A DNA stretch of 64,000 bases from an uncultured Pseudoalteromonas sp. (GTDB lineage: Bacteria > Pseudomonadota > Gammaproteobacteria > Enterobacterales > Alteromonadaceae). The stretch lies in the NCBI GenBank assembly GCA_947493455.1, contig CANLRB010000014.1, forward strand, positions 1-64,000. The letters are read 5' to 3'. This document shows positions 61,487 through 64,000 of this stretch, in pieces. The notes below the pieces were generated by a model. It saw only the letters and a program-made list of their open reading frames with translations. It was not told the origin of the DNA and did no database searches. Made by a program: the position numbers and the translations under genes. Positions within the stretch are counted from its first letter, which is position 1; each line of letters starts with the position of its first letter.

Positions 61487-64000
61487 TTACTTTTCAAAGT
61501 ACATTTTTTCGCGCGGTGCTTTACCTACTTCATTCATCGTATTCGCATCAAATAAACGACCATTAATCATGGTAAAACTAATTTTGTCAGTCACGCGAAT
61601 ATCTTCAAGTGGGTTGCCGTCAATAACCACAAGATCCGCCAGTTTACCTGCCTTAATTGAACCAACATGATTATCTAGCCCTAAGTGTTTTGCCGGATCG
61701 ATGGTTGCTGTTTTAAGCGCATTGTGCGGCGTCATACCACCTTGCGCAAACATCCAAATTTCCCAGTGTGCGGCTAAACCTTCACGTTGGCCGTGAGCAC
61801 CTATGTTGACCAAAACACCTAAGTCTTGCAGTTCTTTTGAAACCCGCGCATTACTAAAGTGATTATAGTGATGATCTGGTGACTTCACGCGGCGCATAGA
61901 GCGTGGTAACAACTGGTTCTTTGGTACAAACTTAGATAAACGCGGATGCGCCCATACATCGGTTTTATCGTACCAATAGTTTTCACCCCAAATACCGCCG
62001 TATGCAACACCGAGCGTTGGCGTGTAACCAACTTCGGTTTGATTCCACATTTGCTTTATATCATCGTAGATGTTGGCAACCGGTAATGAATGTTCAATAC
62101 CCGTATGGCCGTCAACCACCATAGAAAGGTTATGTTGTAACAGTGAACCGCCTTCTGGCACCACCATCATACCTAATTCGCGCGCAGCCTGAACCACTTG
62201 TTGGCGCTGATTACGACGTGGTTGGTTGTATGACTTAACACTAAAGGCACCTACTTTTTGCAAACGTTCTAAGTGGAACTTCGCATCTTCTAGGCTATCA
62301 ACATGGCTGGTGAAACCTGGCATGTTTGCACCATATAAAATAGTACCCGTTGAGAAAATACGCGGGCCAACAATGCTACCCGCTTTTTGCATTTCACTTG
62401 CAGCAAACACTTCGGTTGTGTCGTTTGATGGATCGTGAATCGTCGTTACACCGAGACTCAAGCCCGCTAAGTTTTTCCAGTTTTGCTGTGGAATAATCTC
62501 ATTAGAAGCTTGTGAGCCATGCGCATGAGCATCAACTAAGCCAGGAATAATAGTTTTACCTGTAACATCAATTACCTCAGCACCTTTTGGAATTGACACC
62601 TGCTGCGCCGTGCCAACAGCTTCAATATGCTTGCCGTCGGTTAACACAACACCATTTTCAATGACTTCGGTACCTTCCATTGTAATGATACGAGCGCCAG
62701 TCAGTGCAATCATGCCCTCTGGTGCATCCATCTTTTTACTGAAGCCAATATTGGTGCCATTTTCAACTTTAAATGATTTACCTTTGGCTTTGTTAATCGC
62801 AAAGATACCATCGAGTTCAGCATGGTATAGCTCTGGGCCTAATGTCCAGTATAGCGCATCGCCTTTAGCACTCCAGCTAATGTTCTCACCGGCGCGCGTC
62901 GATACTTGCTCGATAGGGAACTGGCTATCCTTTGGACCAATATTAATTGTTTTACCGCGTTCAACTAGTGGCGTGACAAATACTTTAAAACGCTCGGCAA
63001 ATGCGAGGTATTTCCCATTTGGTGAAACTCTAAATTCAGTAGCATGTTTTGCCTCATACAACTTACGCGACTCTTTAGACTCTAAATCAACTAAACTTAG
63101 ACTCGGTTTTGGCCATGCCGACATAGTATAAATTTGGTTATTTTTATCGCCAAATTGCGGCTGAATCCCCGATTTAGTAATAAATTCTGGCTCGCCACCT
63201 TTTGCCGACACGCTGTAAATGCCCGGCTTTACTGAATAGCTGGTATCTAAAATTGAGCCACCGCGAATTTTGCGATAAACAACGGTTTTACCATCAGGGC
63301 TAAATGTTGGCTCAACATATTTACCTTTGGCTTTAACAACTGTTTTGCCTTTACCATTACGCGCTGATACCACACGAACTGACCCTTGCTTTTGATCATC
63401 CCATGTAACATAAGCGATTTTCTTACCGTCGCGTGAGAACGTAGGGAAAAATTCAAAATGGTCTGATTGTTTGGTTAAACGTTTTACTTTACCCGACTCT
63501 AAATCGCGCTTATAAATATGACCAAGCGCCTCAAAAATAGCCGTTTCACCATCAGGTGATACTTGTACATTGCGCAGCATTTTTACGTCAAACTCAGCGG
63601 TATCTAAGTTTTGTGCAACGCGCAGCGCCTTTTGTAACTTTTTCGTTGTTTCAACTTCAAATGCAATATTGCTAACTTGCTTTGATGCAACGTCGAGTGA
63701 ATGAATTTTACCACCGGCCCAGAAAATGAGCTTTTTATTGTCCGGCGTCCAAGCAATATTGGTATACACACCGTGAATCGCCCATGTTTCTTGCATGTCA
63801 CGCTCTAACTCACCATAAAGTTTAGTGTGCTCACCTGTTTCAAAGTTGTAGAGGTAAAGACTCGTTTGAAAGTCATCACGCTTAACGTACGCCAGTGTTT
63901 TACCATCCGGTGATGGTGTTGGACGAATTGCCCCGCCCATGCCTGAAATAATCGTTTCCATTTCACCGGTTTCGCGATCGTAGCGTTTGATTTTATAAAT
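61487..64000 (-). CDS. Propeller-amidohydrolase paralogue, partial
   Basis: The C-terminal 837 residues of a gene that runs past the right edge; the reading frame stays open to 64000, so the start and signal peptide are missing from the window. PD40 propeller repeats (RPTPSPDGKTLAYV, TFSRDGKKIAYV) are followed by an amidohydrolase domain (GLVDAHAHGSQA, NIGAHGQREGLAAHWE). Sequence is strongly similar to the 33142-36480 product, with shared blocks such as MVVPEGGS and VDGHTGIEHSLP. It is an inverted-orientation paralogue about 25 kb away. Confidence 0.93.
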   Translation of the reverse strand: MYKIKRYDRETGEMETIISGMGGAIRPTPSPDGKTLAYVKRDDFQTSLYLYNFETGEHTKLYGELERDMQETWAIHGVYTNIAWTPDNKKLIFWAGGKIHSLDVASKQVSNIAFEVETTKKLQKALRVAQNLDTAEFDVKMLRNVQVSPDGETAIFEALGHIYKRDLESGKVKRLTKQSDHFEFFPTFSRDGKKIAYVTWDDQKQGSVRVVSARNGKGKTVVKAKGKYVEPTFSPDGKTVVYRKIRGGSILDTSYSVKPGIYSVSAKGGEPEFITKSGIQPQFGDKNNQIYTMSAWPKPSLSLVDLESKESRKLYEAKHATEFRVSPNGKYLAFAERFKVFVTPLVERGKTINIGPKDSQFPIEQVSTRAGENISWSAKGDALYWTLGPELYHAELDGIFAINKAKGKSFKVENGTNIGFSKKMDAPEGMIALTGARIITMEGTEVIENGVVLTDGKHIEAVGTAQQVSIPKGAEVIDVTGKTIIPGLVDAHAHGSQASNEIIPQQNWKNLAGLSLGVTTIHDPSNDTTEVFAASEMQKAGSIVGPRIFSTGTILYGANMPGFTSHVDSLEDAKFHLERLQKVGAFSVKSYNQPRRNQRQQVVQAARELGMMVVPEGGSLLQHNLSMVVDGHTGIEHSLPVANIYDDIKQMWNQTEVGYTPTLGVAYGGIWGENYWYDKTDVWAHPRLSKFVPKNQLLPRSMRRVKSPDHHYNHFSNARVSKELQDLGVLVNIGAHGQREGLAAHWEIWMFAQGGMTPHNALKTATIDPAKHLGLDNHVGSIKAGKLADLVVIDGNPLEDIRVTDKISFTMINGRLFDANTMNEVGKAPREKMYFEK

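Overview
The window looks like chromosomal DNA of a marine gammaproteobacterium of the order Alteromonadales, most likely Pseudoalteromonas or a close relative. This rests on moderate-to-low G+C, many close matches to E. coli/Vibrio/Shewanella core proteins, lineage-typical small families (DUF2057, DUF3718, DUF5610), and gene order. Order in the left third follows E. coli neighbourhoods: murI beside an rRNA operon, trmA-fabR-sthA, nfi-hemE-rsd, and murB-birA-pantothenate kinase-Thr/Tyr/Gly/Thr tRNAs-tuf. I see no insertion sequence, prophage, integron or CRISPR array. The taxon is inferred from memory of families and was not tested by search.

Layout. 1-480: leader and tandem promoters of an rRNA operon that runs leftwards out of the window. 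495-13700: a membrane-anchored RRM protein, murI, a DUF5610 protein, trmA, the fabR/desaturase/sthA lipid-redox cluster with a 22-bp operator, a Sel1/TonB_C protein, nfi-hemE, rsd, and an aldehyde dehydrogenase-TetR pair with its own operator. 13777-20743: the leftward translation and cofactor block (murB-birA-coaX, four tRNAs, tuf, and an EF-G2-type elongation factor). 20830-36480: exported hydrolases and regulators (LTA4H-like aminopeptidase, CadC-like propeller regulator, serine hydrolase, HinT, a CsgD/VpsT-like regulator, a hybrid histidine kinase with a small partner, a PPP phosphatase, and a propeller-amidohydrolase). 36591-43674: a BLUF photoreceptor, a TonB-dependent receptor, qmcA-nfeD, rluF, an unlisted 56-aa membrane protein, a DMT transporter and DUF1653. 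43693-53640: a Na+/H+ antiporter, an orphan possible nuclease, a second SPFH protein, an MBL-fold hydrolase, a BlaI/M56-TonB_C pair, a penicillin-acylase family enzyme and a zinc-ribbon/Sel1 membrane protein. 53942-64000: an RND pump with its adaptor, a CHASE2-adenylate cyclase/SH3/M48 operon, and a paralogue of the propeller-amidohydrolase cut by the window edge.

How the genes work together. FabR probably senses unsaturated acyl chains and represses a desaturase-sthA operon, linking oxygen-dependent desaturation to NAD(P)H balance. The tRNA-tuf-EF-G2 block and the rRNA promoters carry GC-rich discriminators typical of growth-rate/stringent control. Three genes (nfi, rluF and possibly the BLUF gene) begin right after an intrinsic terminator whose 3' arm supplies the Shine-Dalgarno-like bases, a recurring layout worth testing. 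No strongly novel multi-gene system is evident. The best leads are these junctions, two candidate small RNAs, the BLUF gene beside a TonB receptor, the BlaI/M56-TonB_C module, the WYRR-type CsgD homologue, and two orphan proteins (31369-31833 and 45764-46294).
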